64,000 bases of DNA from Stenomitos frigidus ULC18 (lineage in GTDB: Bacteria > Cyanobacteriota > Cyanobacteriia > Leptolyngbyales > Leptolyngbyaceae). Every line of letters begins with the position of its first letter. Position 1 is the stretch's first letter. The translations under genes were made by a program, and so were the position numbers. Of the stretch, positions 1-7,148 are shown one piece after another. Under the pieces are notes generated by a model. It saw nothing but the letters and a program-made list of their open reading frames with translations, did no database searches and had not been told where the DNA came from. The stretch spans positions 1-64,000 of the forward strand of contig NZ_PVWK01000017.1 of NCBI RefSeq assembly GCF_003003795.1, given 5' to 3'.

Positions 1-55
1 CGTCATTCAATTGAAGGCAAGGGAATCCTTCTCAACTTTACCCCCTTGTGACCCG

Positions 56-475
56 TCAACAATTAATTGACAGACCACTAGCGCTAGTAACGTAAACAAT
101 ATAACGCCCTGTATAGCTTAAGCTGGGTGATTCAGCGATCGCGTCGCCTCGGTTTAAGCGAGGCAAATCGACCAATTGGCGCTGCTTCAGGTCATACAGC
201 AAAATACCGCGATTGCCGTTGCGGTTTGAGACAAAAGCAAGAAAGCGACCGTCTCCGCTAAGCGCTGGCTGTTCATCATTGTGGCGGCTGTCAAACTCAG
301 CCGATACAGTAGGCGAACCCTCTTGAGTGCCGCACGCAACGGTTAAGCTAGCGAGCAACCCTAAACGAATACTCGCGTTAAACCAATACCATTTCCCTCT
401 TTTACTGTCCCTGCAATGACTATGGCTCACTGTTGCAGTAGCTTCCAGAAGCCTTTCCAAGCTGCTGTTCCTCAC
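56..475 (-). CDS. TolB-like beta-propeller lipoprotein, short or truncated
   Basis: The 139-residue product has an N-terminal hydrophobic stretch ending in LTVACG (about residues 38-50), which looks like a lipobox signal, so it is probably an exported lipoprotein. It continues with two PD40/TolB-type repeats: a 'QPALSGDGRFLAFVSNRNG' block near residues 69-87 and a 'SPSLSYTGRYIVYVTSASG' block near residues 115-133. Such repeats form beta-propeller blades. The frame stops abruptly six residues after the second block, where homologues as I recall them continue with more blades, so the gene may be 3'-truncated or frameshifted. The binding partner is unknown. It lies downstream of ycf66 on the same strand, 51 bp apart. 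Confidence 0.6.
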   Translation of the reverse strand: MRNSSLERLLEATATVSHSHCRDSKRGKWYWFNASIRLGLLASLTVACGTQEGSPTVSAEFDSRHNDEQPALSGDGRFLAFVSNRNGNRGILLYDLKQRQLVDLPRLNRGDAIAESPSLSYTGRYIVYVTSASGLSINC

Positions 476-526
476 CGTTCACAAAGCTACAGACAACAAG
501 CCTACAGCACAAAGCTGTTGAATTCT

Positions 527-1318
527 CTAGTAGTTGCCCCAGTTGTCCTCTTCATCCGTATCAACGGGACGGTAGTCAACATATTCTGAAGCAGAATAGT
601 CTGAAGAAACACCATTGCGTGACTCAGGGCGACGATCACGAGGCGTAGCTACGTCATCGGACACTGGACGAGAACGTCTTGGGCGGGAAGAAGGTGGCTG
701 ATTGCCTGACCGTGAGGAGGCTGTGCCACGACTACGAGTCGGTCTATCATCCCAAAGATCAGCATCTTCGCGAGTGCCACTGGGCACACTTGGAGCATCA
801 TCAGTCGGGCGAGGGCGACGTTTGCGTGTGCGATCGCCAGTACCTAATCGAGCTTCACTGGTACGGTTTGTCGGACGACGACTTGACTCATCATCATACT
901 CATCGCGCTCAGAACGAACATCACGAGTACCGCGAATTCGTCGAGTGGCAGGGCGATCCTCGTAGGGGTTCAGTTCTTCTAAATCTGCCCGATACACCCG
1001 ACTGACGGGACGCTCATCATCAACAATCGGCGTGTTTCGTTTTGCCTGTTCTGTAGCAGCACCGCGCAGACGAATACTTTCATATGCGAAAAAGATTGCT
1101 GTACCTGCCAGCAAAAACTGGTTGAACTGCAAGATCGGATCTAACCGCCAACCTTGAAAAAAGAGGATGCCGCCGCAAAGGAGTGCGATCGCAGCAAAGA
1201 AAATGTCGTGGTCACGGGCAAGTCTGGGACGCAGCGATCGTAACGCGTAAAGACCAGCGCCAGAAGCGGCTAGTGCTATACCCACAAAACTCGCCCAATT
1301 CAGTGAGGCGTTTACCAT
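527..1318 (-). CDS. ycf66: Ycf66 family membrane protein
   Basis: The first ~90 residues carry the Ycf66 signature: a start MVNASLNWASFVGIALA, then three hydrophobic segments (about 7-25, 38-56 and 64-80) separated by short charged loops such as LRPRLARDHD. The rest (about 90-263) is a low-complexity, Arg/Asp/Ser-rich, probably disordered cytoplasmic tail. Ycf66 is conserved in cyanobacteria and some plastids; its function is not established. The ATG start has good spacing to an AGGAGAGG-like ribosome binding site. Long open frames on the opposite strand inside the tail are products of its biased codon composition. Confidence 0.9.
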   Translation of the reverse strand: MVNASLNWASFVGIALAASGAGLYALRSLRPRLARDHDIFFAAIALLCGGILFFQGWRLDPILQFNQFLLAGTAIFFAYESIRLRGAATEQAKRNTPIVDDERPVSRVYRADLEELNPYEDRPATRRIRGTRDVRSERDEYDDESSRRPTNRTSEARLGTGDRTRKRRPRPTDDAPSVPSGTREDADLWDDRPTRSRGTASSRSGNQPPSSRPRRSRPVSDDVATPRDRRPESRNGVSSDYSASEYVDYRPVDTDEEDNWGNY

Positions 1319-1615
1319 CGCATCCCTCTCCTAAGTACATCCTATGTTAACGACTGATGCCGAAATCTCCAACAAACCGGAGCAAAAACAACGCTCTCTT
1401 TAGGGCGCTATCATTGTGAAACAAAAAACTCGCTCAAACTTTGAACTCGTTCAGAAAGCACAAAACGTATGATGGCATCGAAAACCCTATTCGCCAAGCA
1501 GTTGGAAGGATGCAGCACTGTAATCAGTATTCCCTAACTATAGGCTAACTGAAGATCTGACAGGCTGGATGGCCTCACCAGGCTGGAACATCCTGGCGGC
1601 TTTGAAATAGGATTG

Positions 1616-1629
1616 GTGACTGCAGTCAC
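1616..1629. promoter_or_regulatory. CRP-type palindrome (possible cAMP-receptor operator)
   Basis: GTGACTGCAGTCAC is a perfect 14-bp palindrome. With flanks it reads GGTGACTGCAGTCACA, one base from the CRP consensus TGTGA-N6-TCACA used by SYCRP1-type regulators. It lies about 290 bp upstream of the ycf66 start, far for a classical activator site. It may be chance. Confidence 0.3.
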
Positions 1630-1799
1630 AGCTCACACCCACTAGAGCAGCGATGCCCGAAGGGCTATAAACTGCCTCCGCAGGTAGCGGAACCCCTTGC
1701 TTTCTCTGAGTCCGTTTAGACGGATTTGATTTGTGTAGCCACGGTTTTCGCCGGAGCCTTGTAAACATCCTCTTTAACGCCAAACCCTGGAATCGCCCT

Positions 1800-1822
1800 A
1801 AAAACAGAATCGTAAGTCTGTT
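1800..1822 (-). terminator. Weak intrinsic terminator after psbX
   Basis: On the minus strand AACAGA pairs with TCTGTT around an 8-nt loop, followed by three more T residues, about 80 nt beyond the psbX stop codon. The stem is short and A/T-rich, so it is only a candidate. Confidence 0.35.
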
Positions 1823-1903
1823 CTTACCTCAACCAGGGTTTTACTCGTTTTTGATTCACTCAAGTTTCGATCCACTCTCGGCAAGGCGCGATGAGAGCAA
1901 TGT

Positions 1904-2020
1904 CTAACCGCGTTGAATCTTATCCTTCTGGCTGATGAAAAGGAGTGCACCGAAAATGCCACCAACCACAACACCACCTGCCAGCAGGCTGATGAAAAAG
2001 TTCATTAAAGCAGGAGTCAT
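1904..2020 (-). CDS. psbX: Photosystem II protein PsbX
   Basis: A 38-residue protein, MTPALMNFFISLLAGGVVVG followed by GIFGALLFISQKDKIQRG. It has a single transmembrane helix (about residues 8-30), a Gly/Val-rich core and a charged C-terminus ending KDKIQRG. This matches PsbX, a one-helix subunit of the photosystem II core in the thylakoid membrane, located near cytochrome b559 and the QB region. Length is typical for the family (about 39 aa). An AGAGG ribosome binding site lies about 10 nt upstream of the ATG. It is transcribed divergently from yggT. Confidence 0.93.
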   Translation of the reverse strand: MTPALMNFFISLLAGGVVVGGIFGALLFISQKDKIQRG

Positions 2021-2208
2021 AAGTCGTTTGCCTCTTTGTATAACACTATCTTGATCATCAGTTTAACGGTCTGTTACACACTTGAGAAGCCGATTTAGCA
2101 AAAGGATTTCTAATGGCAGAGCGGCTTTCCTCACTGGTAGGGGTATAAATGGCGTTAAAATCAGCAGTAAAGAACAGTTACTTGACTTATAAACTGATTT
2201 GCTGACTT

Positions 2209-2505
2209 ATGGATTTTGTTGCGATCGCCTCTTTGCTGCTCGGTCTACTGCTCAGTGCCATGACCTTTCTCTTCATCTTTCGCATTGTGTTGACCTGGTA
2301 TCCCCAAGTTGACTTGACGCGCTTCCCTTTTAATGTAATTGCAGTGCCGACCGAGCCATTTCTGGCACCATCACGAAAAATCATCTCACCCATAGGGGGG
2401 GTCGATATTACGCCTATTCTCTGGGTGGCCATCTTTAGCTTTGTGCGCGAAATTCTGCTGGGGCAGCAGGGACTGTTGACAATGATGCAGCAGAAGGGGT
2501 TTTAG
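2209..2505 (+). CDS. YggT family membrane protein
   Basis: A 98-residue protein with two hydrophobic segments (about 4-27 and 68-85) and the YggT/Ycf19 core: FRIVLTWYP near residue 26, then FNVIAVPTEPFLAPSRKIISP and GGVDITPILW. The family is present in all cyanobacteria and plastids (Ycf19); members have been linked to thylakoid or cell-division membrane organisation, but the biochemical role is unsettled. ATG start 9 nt after a GCTGACTT stretch; the upstream TATAAA (2189-2194) could be a -10 element. Divergent from psbX. Confidence 0.88.
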   Translation: MDFVAIASLLLGLLLSAMTFLFIFRIVLTWYPQVDLTRFPFNVIAVPTEPFLAPSRKIISPIGGVDITPILWVAIFSFVREILLGQQGLLTMMQQKGF

Positions 2506-2673
2506 CGGTAGTAGAGAGTGGGGAGTAGGGAGTGGGGAGTAGAAGAGGCAAAGGGCAGCAGGGTTTTTTAGCTTTTAGAAGAAAGCTGATTGCTGATCGC
2601 TGACCGCTCAATCACCTCAAAACTCAAGCCTTTTTCCCCTCCCCTCACTCCTCTCTCTTCACCCCTCTCCTTA
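2506..2673. repeat. Short-repeat-filled intergenic region
   Basis: Contains GAGTGGGGAGTAGGGAGTGG-type tracts (2514-2540), the heptamer GCTGATCGCTGACCGCTCA (about 2590-2610), an AACTCAAG tract and CTCCCCTC-rich DNA. These are the same three families seen in other gaps of this window. Confidence 0.75.
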
Positions 2674-4251
2674 CTAATGCAAGAAATGCCGCAGACCTGT
2701 CAGTACCATGACGATCCCTAGTTCATTGGCAGCGTTAATGGAATCTTGATCGCGGAGACTACCGCCCGGTTGAACGATCGTGCTAATGCCTGCTGCTGCT
2801 GCTGTCCGCACAGAATCATCAAAGGGGAAAAAGCCATCGCTGGCAAGGACGGCTCCCTGGGCTCGATCGCCTGCTTGCTCTAGAGCGATTTTGACGGAGC
2901 CGACGCGGTTCATTTGTCCAGCACCAACGCCCAAGGTCGCTCGATCGCGCGTCACCACAATGGCGTTAGATTTCGCATGCTTGCAGAGCTTCCAGGCGAA
3001 TAGTAGTTCTTCTAATTGCGCGTCTGTGGGCTGCTTTTCGGTGACGACTTTCCATTGGGTCGGATCGACTGCGCGATCGTCTGATGTTTGTGTCAGAAAG
3101 CCACCAGCGATCGCTTTGACCGTTTCCTTGGGTCCACTGGTTAAATCTGGCAAAACCAGGACTCTGAGGTTTTTCTTGGCGCTGAGAATCGTGGCTGCAT
3201 CTGTCTCACATCCAGGAGCCACAACGCATTCTAAAAAAGTCTTGCTGAGTGCGATTGCGGTATCAGCATCAATGGGACGGTTCAGAGCAACAATGCCGCC
3301 AAAGGCCGACGTTGAATCGGCATCAAACGCTTTTTGGTACGCTTCTGCTAAGGTTGCGCCCAAGGCTGCACCACAAGGATTGGTGTGTTTCACGATCGCG
3401 GCGGCTGGATCACTACTGGGATCACTAAACTCCGCAATAATTTGTCGTGCGCCTTCTAGATCCACCAGATTGTTGTAGCTCAGTTCCTTGCCCTGAAGTT
3501 TGGTCGCCGCTGCCCATCCCGTGGCGATCGCGCCCGTTTGATACCACGCTGCCGGTTGATGCGGGTTTTCGCCATACCGCAAGGCCTGCAGTTGCGTTCC
3601 CACTAACTTAAACGTCTCAGGCAGCGATCCTGCTAACTCTGCTGACCGCTGACCGCTGACCACTGACTGCTCTTCCAGATATGCCGCGATCGCTCGATCA
3701 TAATTCGCCGTATGTTGAAACGCTTTCAGTGCTGCCTTCTGCCGGAAGAATGGCGATGCTGTACCGTTGTTCTGACGCAGTTCTTCCAGGTAGTCGTTGT
3801 ATTGAGTCGCGCTACATAGAATCGTGACATGAGCATGATTTTTGGCAGAGGCACGGATCATCGCTGGGCCACCAATGTCAATTTGCTCGATCGCCTCGGT
3901 CAGAGAGACATTTGGTTTTGCGATCGTCTGCTCAAACGGGTACAGGTTAACGACTACGAGATCGATCGGGCGGATTTTCTGGGCGTCCAAATCTGCTACA
4001 TCTTCTGGTACATCTCGCCGCGCCAGGATGCCGCCATGCACTCGCGGATGAAGCGTTTTCACCCGACCACCCAGAATTTCAGGCGATCCGGTGTAATCCG
4101 AAACTTTGGTGACCGGTAGTCCAGCTGCCTTCAACGCTTGAGCCGTCCCACCGCTGCTAATCAAGTCAAAACCAAATTCAGCCACCAGGCTATGCGCCAG
4201 TTCAATCAGCCCTGTTTTGTCAGATACACTGAGCAATGCCAGTTGTGCCAT
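2674..4251 (-). CDS. purH: Bifunctional AICAR transformylase/IMP cyclohydrolase
   Basis: Catalyses the last two steps of purine synthesis: formylation of AICAR using 10-formyl-THF, then cyclisation to IMP. The N-terminal cyclohydrolase domain starts ALLSVSDKTGLIELA and contains the SSGGTA and GGRVKTLHPRVHGGIL motifs; the C-terminal transformylase contains LRYGENPHQ and IVKHTNPCGAA and ends GLRHFLH. I start at the ATG at 4251, preceded by GGGAG, not at the TTG three codons upstream; this gives 525 aa. A Ser/Gln/Arg-rich stretch (QSVVSGQRSAEL, residues about 195-206) at the domain junction is encoded by the CTGACCG heptamer repeat that otherwise lies in intergenic DNA. Confidence 0.97.
   Translation of the reverse strand: MAQLALLSVSDKTGLIELAHSLVAEFGFDLISSGGTAQALKAAGLPVTKVSDYTGSPEILGGRVKTLHPRVHGGILARRDVPEDVADLDAQKIRPIDLVVVNLYPFEQTIAKPNVSLTEAIEQIDIGGPAMIRASAKNHAHVTILCSATQYNDYLEELRQNNGTASPFFRQKAALKAFQHTANYDRAIAAYLEEQSVVSGQRSAELAGSLPETFKLVGTQLQALRYGENPHQPAAWYQTGAIATGWAAATKLQGKELSYNNLVDLEGARQIIAEFSDPSSDPAAAIVKHTNPCGAALGATLAEAYQKAFDADSTSAFGGIVALNRPIDADTAIALSKTFLECVVAPGCETDAATILSAKKNLRVLVLPDLTSGPKETVKAIAGGFLTQTSDDRAVDPTQWKVVTEKQPTDAQLEELLFAWKLCKHAKSNAIVVTRDRATLGVGAGQMNRVGSVKIALEQAGDRAQGAVLASDGFFPFDDSVRTAAAAGISTIVQPGGSLRDQDSINAANELGIVMVLTGLRHFLH
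3637..3674. repeat. Heptamer repeat inside purH
   Basis: About five tandem GCTGACC/GCTGACT heptamers lie within the purH frame. They match the intergenic repeat at about 2590, 12045 and 24660. Read in the purH frame they encode VVSGQRSA. Confidence 0.85.
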
Positions 4252-4342
4252 GCTTCTCAACTCCCGTAAAACCCTAGATTAGTGTACTGGAGGATGAGGC
4301 AGGGAACTGAACGCTATACCAGCAAGCTTACCCCGCGCTACT

Positions 4343-5029
4343 ATGAGCCTTGCAGCATTTATTAGGAAAAGCCCTGTGACCCTGCAAGTGATTACTGTTC
4401 CACCGGCCACCGGTGAGCCCCCGCAAGGATTGATTGTTATTTTGCATGGTTGGGGTGCCAGCGCTCAGGATGTGTTCTCTTTAGCGCCATTCATCGGCTT
4501 GCCTGATTACCAACTGGTTTTTCCGGATGCACCCTTCGCGCATCCGTATGCTGCAGGTGGCAGAATGTGGTACGACTTTCCTGGCAACTTCAATTTTCAA
4601 AGCACACCGGCGTTTGCCTCCCGCGACGACCTTTCTACCAGTCGTCAGTTGCTTACTGACCTCATCAAAGCTCTGCCAGAAACAACCGGGGTGCCGCTCT
4701 CCCGCACCATTCTTGGAGGGTTCTCTCAGGGTGCTGCGATGACGTTGGATGTTGGCCTGGGGCTACCGTTAGCAGGGTTGATGGTCTTAAGTGGCTATCT
4801 ACATGCACCGATCGCCCACCAGCAGGCTGCCTTTCCGCCAACGCTGATGGTGCATGGTAGGCAAGATCTGGTGGTTCCCCTATCCGCAGCACAACAGTCG
4901 CTGCGTAACTTGCAAGCTCTGGGTGTAAGCGTGCGCTACCAAGAATTTGATATGGGACACGAAATTCAACCGCTGGTGCTCAAACAAGTACAAAGTTTTG
5001 TTGAAGAGTTGTTGCCTAATAATAATTAA
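4343..5029 (+). CDS. Alpha/beta hydrolase, carboxylesterase/phospholipase type
   Basis: A 228-residue cytosolic serine hydrolase of the phospholipase/carboxylesterase (YpfH/APT-like) family. HGWGAS (35-40) forms the oxyanion-hole loop, GGFSQGA (125-131) holds nucleophile Ser128, HGRQDLVVP supplies Asp175, and MGHEI supplies His206. Length is normal for the family. Substrate is probably a short-chain ester or acyl-protein/lysophospholipid but cannot be fixed from sequence. It is divergent from purH, with about 90 bp between. Confidence 0.88.
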   Translation: MSLAAFIRKSPVTLQVITVPPATGEPPQGLIVILHGWGASAQDVFSLAPFIGLPDYQLVFPDAPFAHPYAAGGRMWYDFPGNFNFQSTPAFASRDDLSTSRQLLTDLIKALPETTGVPLSRTILGGFSQGAAMTLDVGLGLPLAGLMVLSGYLHAPIAHQQAAFPPTLMVHGRQDLVVPLSAAQQSLRNLQALGVSVRYQEFDMGHEIQPLVLKQVQSFVEELLPNNN

Positions 5030-5148
5030 ACTGTTAGAGCTTCGCATGAATGAATCGTGTGGAGTAACATGTAGTACGGGCTTATACCTGGAGTCAGTTG
5101 ACGAGAGTCAATGCATGGCCTGGGTGTTTTACGAAAGAGGTGGTAATG

Positions 5149-5361
5149 ATGGCGACTCTAAGCATTGAACAGTTGGATGTGACCAAGTTGACCACTACAG
5201 ACGTAGCAGAACTTGCTATTCGTCTTGAAAAGGATGATTACGTCAATGCCTTCGAGGGGCTGAGTGACTGGCATCTCCTGCGGAAGATTGCCTTCCAGCG
5301 TCCAGAAATGGTCGAGCCCTACCTCTACCTACTAGATATGGAAGCCTACGACGAAGCCTGA
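5149..5361 (+). CDS. DUF2555 family protein
   Basis: A 70-residue acidic protein starting [14 protein letters not shown], with the conserved block [20 protein letters not shown] and the ending [13 protein letters not shown]. This is the cyanobacteria-specific DUF2555 family of unknown function. AGAGGTGG at 5136-5143 fits a start at 5149 (the ATG at 5146 is also possible); a longer upstream frame lacks conservation. The stop codon is 4 bp before coaBC, so the two are probably co-transcribed. Confidence 0.85.
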   Translation: MATLSIEQLDVTKLTTTDVAELAIRLEKDDYVNAFEGLSDWHLLRKIAFQRPEMVEPYLYLLDMEAYDEA

Positions 5362-5365
5362 CAGA

Positions 5366-6586
5366 ATGCAGGGGAAACGTGTTCTCATTGGCATTAGCGG
5401 CGGTATTGCGGCATACAAAGTTTGCGAAGTCATCTCAACTCTGGCAAAGCAGGGAGTTGAAACGCGCGCGATTCTAACTAATTCTGCACAAGCGTTTATT
5501 ACACCGCTGACTATCGCAACGCTGTGCCGTCATGCCGCGTATACAGATGAGTCTTTCTGGCAGACCACGCACGATCGCCCGTTGCACATTGAACTGGGTG
5601 AATGGGCTGACCTCTTTGTCCTTGCGCCGCTGACTGCCAATACGCTGGCAAAGTTAGTCTATGGCATGGCAGACAACCTGCTGACGAACACGGTGCTGGC
5701 ATCTACCTGTCCCGTGTTGCTTGCGCCTGCAATGAATACAGACATGTGGGAACAGCCGCCCGTACAGCGAAACTGGCAGTCAGCGCAGGCAGAACCACGG
5801 ATGCATACGCTTGCTCCTGGTTCTGGCATCTTGGCGTGCGATCGTGTAGGTTCTGGGCGCATGGCTGAACCAACTGCTATCCTGTCTCATGTTGAATCAT
5901 TGCTTTACACCAAAGGGCAGCGCGACCTGGTTGGAAAGCACGTTTTAATCAGTGCTGGCGGCACTCGCGAATTTCTGGATCCCGTTCGTTTTATTGGCAA
6001 TCCGTCAACGGGGAAAATGGGTATCGCTCTTGCACAGGCTGCCTTGCATCGGGGGGCAACGGTTAAACTTGTGCACGGGGCTTTAGAATCGGCTTTAGAC
6101 GCGCAAATTGCCACTTTGCCGGAAATACAAGCCTTTTCAGTCACCAGTGCCGATGCCATGCAGCAAGCGCTACTCCATTGCTTCCCGGAAGCAGACTGGA
6201 CGATTATGGCGGCTGCCGTTGCAGATGTGAGGCCTGCCAGCTATAGCCAAGAGAAACTGCCCAAGCGATCGCTCCCCTCTGCTCTACCGCTAGAGACTGT
6301 GCCAGATATTGTGGCGGCACTGGCGGCATTGAAACAGCCACACCAAAAATTGATTGGCTTTGCAGCGCAGAGTGGCGACATTGTGACACCCGCCTTAGAA
6401 AAACTCCAGCGCAAGAAACTGGATGCGATCGCCGCCAATCCCATTGATCAACCCAACAGTGGCTTTGGTAGTGATTCTAATCAAGCGGTGCTGATTGATC
6501 ATCGCGGTCGTCAGCATATCGTTGAACCTTGCAGCAAACTCCACATGGCGCACCAGCTGCTTGATTTTATGCAGACGTTAACGTGA
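5366..6586 (+). CDS. coaBC: Bifunctional phosphopantothenoylcysteine decarboxylase/phosphopantothenate-cysteine ligase
   Basis: Carries out two steps of coenzyme A synthesis: CTP-dependent joining of cysteine to 4'-phosphopantothenate (CoaB), then FMN-dependent decarboxylation (CoaC). The CoaC half begins [12 protein letters not shown], has active-site His74 in LHIELGEW, the substrate clamp PAMNTDMW (121-128) and catalytic Cys158 in [13 protein letters not shown]. The CoaB half starts near residue 190 with [20 protein letters not shown]. At 406 aa it has the usual length. Confidence 0.97.
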   Translation: MQGKRVLIGISGGIAAYKVCEVISTLAKQGVETRAILTNSAQAFITPLTIATLCRHAAYTDESFWQTTHDRPLHIELGEWADLFVLAPLTANTLAKLVYGMADNLLTNTVLASTCPVLLAPAMNTDMWEQPPVQRNWQSAQAEPRMHTLAPGSGILACDRVGSGRMAEPTAILSHVESLLYTKGQRDLVGKHVLISAGGTREFLDPVRFIGNPSTGKMGIALAQAALHRGATVKLVHGALESALDAQIATLPEIQAFSVTSADAMQQALLHCFPEADWTIMAAAVADVRPASYSQEKLPKRSLPSALPLETVPDIVAALAALKQPHQKLIGFAAQSGDIVTPALEKLQRKKLDAIAANPIDQPNSGFGSDSNQAVLIDHRGRQHIVEPCSKLHMAHQLLDFMQTLT

Positions 6587-7148
6587 CTGACCACCGTCAA
6601 TACGGGGATGATCCTGATTACAGGTAGAAGGTTGGATACGGCTGATGTTCGCGATCGTTATCAACGACAGGCTCTTGCGTTGGTTCTGCCCGGTTCGACA
6701 GCGGTAAAACTGATTGCCATGAGTGGCTTTGCTGCGCCTTTGGGTTGATTGGCGCTGACTCAGATTCTTCAGCTAGGACATAGAGATAGGTCAGGTTTTC
6801 CACAGGAGCTAGGGGGCTTCATAGCGCGAGGTTGGTTTGGAATGTTGCTCACAAAACGTTCAACAGCTTCAGCACCCTTAATCTCCACGCTCTGTAGGCA
6901 GTTAATCAACAGGCTCACTCGCTCACTCCACAAAGTAGCTGACTGCTTGTTAACATTTCTGGTTCCACCGTAGCGATTGGATTCATTTTTCGATAACCGA
7001 CTAGAAAACTACCATAAGCATCACACAAACTGAGTGATTATTTCCTCAGCAAAAAATAGGAGAGTTTTCAGCAAAAATGAGGAGAGTGACCAGTCATCTC
7101 TCCTCAAGCCAAATATTTCCGTACGAAGGTTACTTTGCTTGATGCTGT
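6587..7148. other. 562-bp intergenic region with a possible decayed gene
   Basis: No intact gene. Three overlapping minus-strand frames give continuous amino-acid-like text across two frame changes (described separately at 6621-7030). A GGAGAGTTTTC...GGAGAG motif pair near 7057-7087 precedes the 3' end of argZ on the other strand. No strong terminator was seen. Confidence 0.4.
6621..7030 (-). pseudogene. Possible frameshifted coding remnant
   Basis: Reading the minus strand, SLCDAYGSFLVGYRKMNPIA continues to ...LLCGVSE in one frame. A second frame gives TLWSERVSLLINCLQSVEIK then GAEAVERFVSNIPNQPRAMK, and a third gives PVENLTYLYVLAEESESAP and ends at 6621. The segments are contiguous in order, as expected of a gene with two frameshifts. 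I do not recognise the family, and chance cannot be excluded for segments of 35-65 codons. Confidence 0.25.

Larger units (their letters stand above)
1319..1903. other. 585-bp intergenic region between ycf66 and psbX
   Basis: No convincing gene. The minus-strand frame 1538-1783 (81 aa) has no recognisable domain and basic, irregular composition. The region holds a CRP-type palindrome (1616-1629), a weak terminator-like hairpin for psbX (1800-1822), and outer complementary arms AAACCCTGG / CCAGGGTTT near 1782-1790 and 1834-1842 that could fold the psbX 3' end into a larger structure. The ycf66 promoter presumably lies here. Confidence 0.5.

Noticed and set aside
679-1005. Open frames on the plus strand inside ycf66
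   Set aside because: They lie opposite the Arg/Asp-rich Ycf66 tail, have biased composition and no domains; shadows of codon bias.
1538-1783. 81-codon minus-strand frame between psbX and ycf66
   Set aside because: No recognisable domain or clear ribosome binding site; contains the CRP-type palindrome and structured 3' region instead.
2780-3478. Long open frame opposite purH
   Set aside because: Antisense to a certain gene; no domain.
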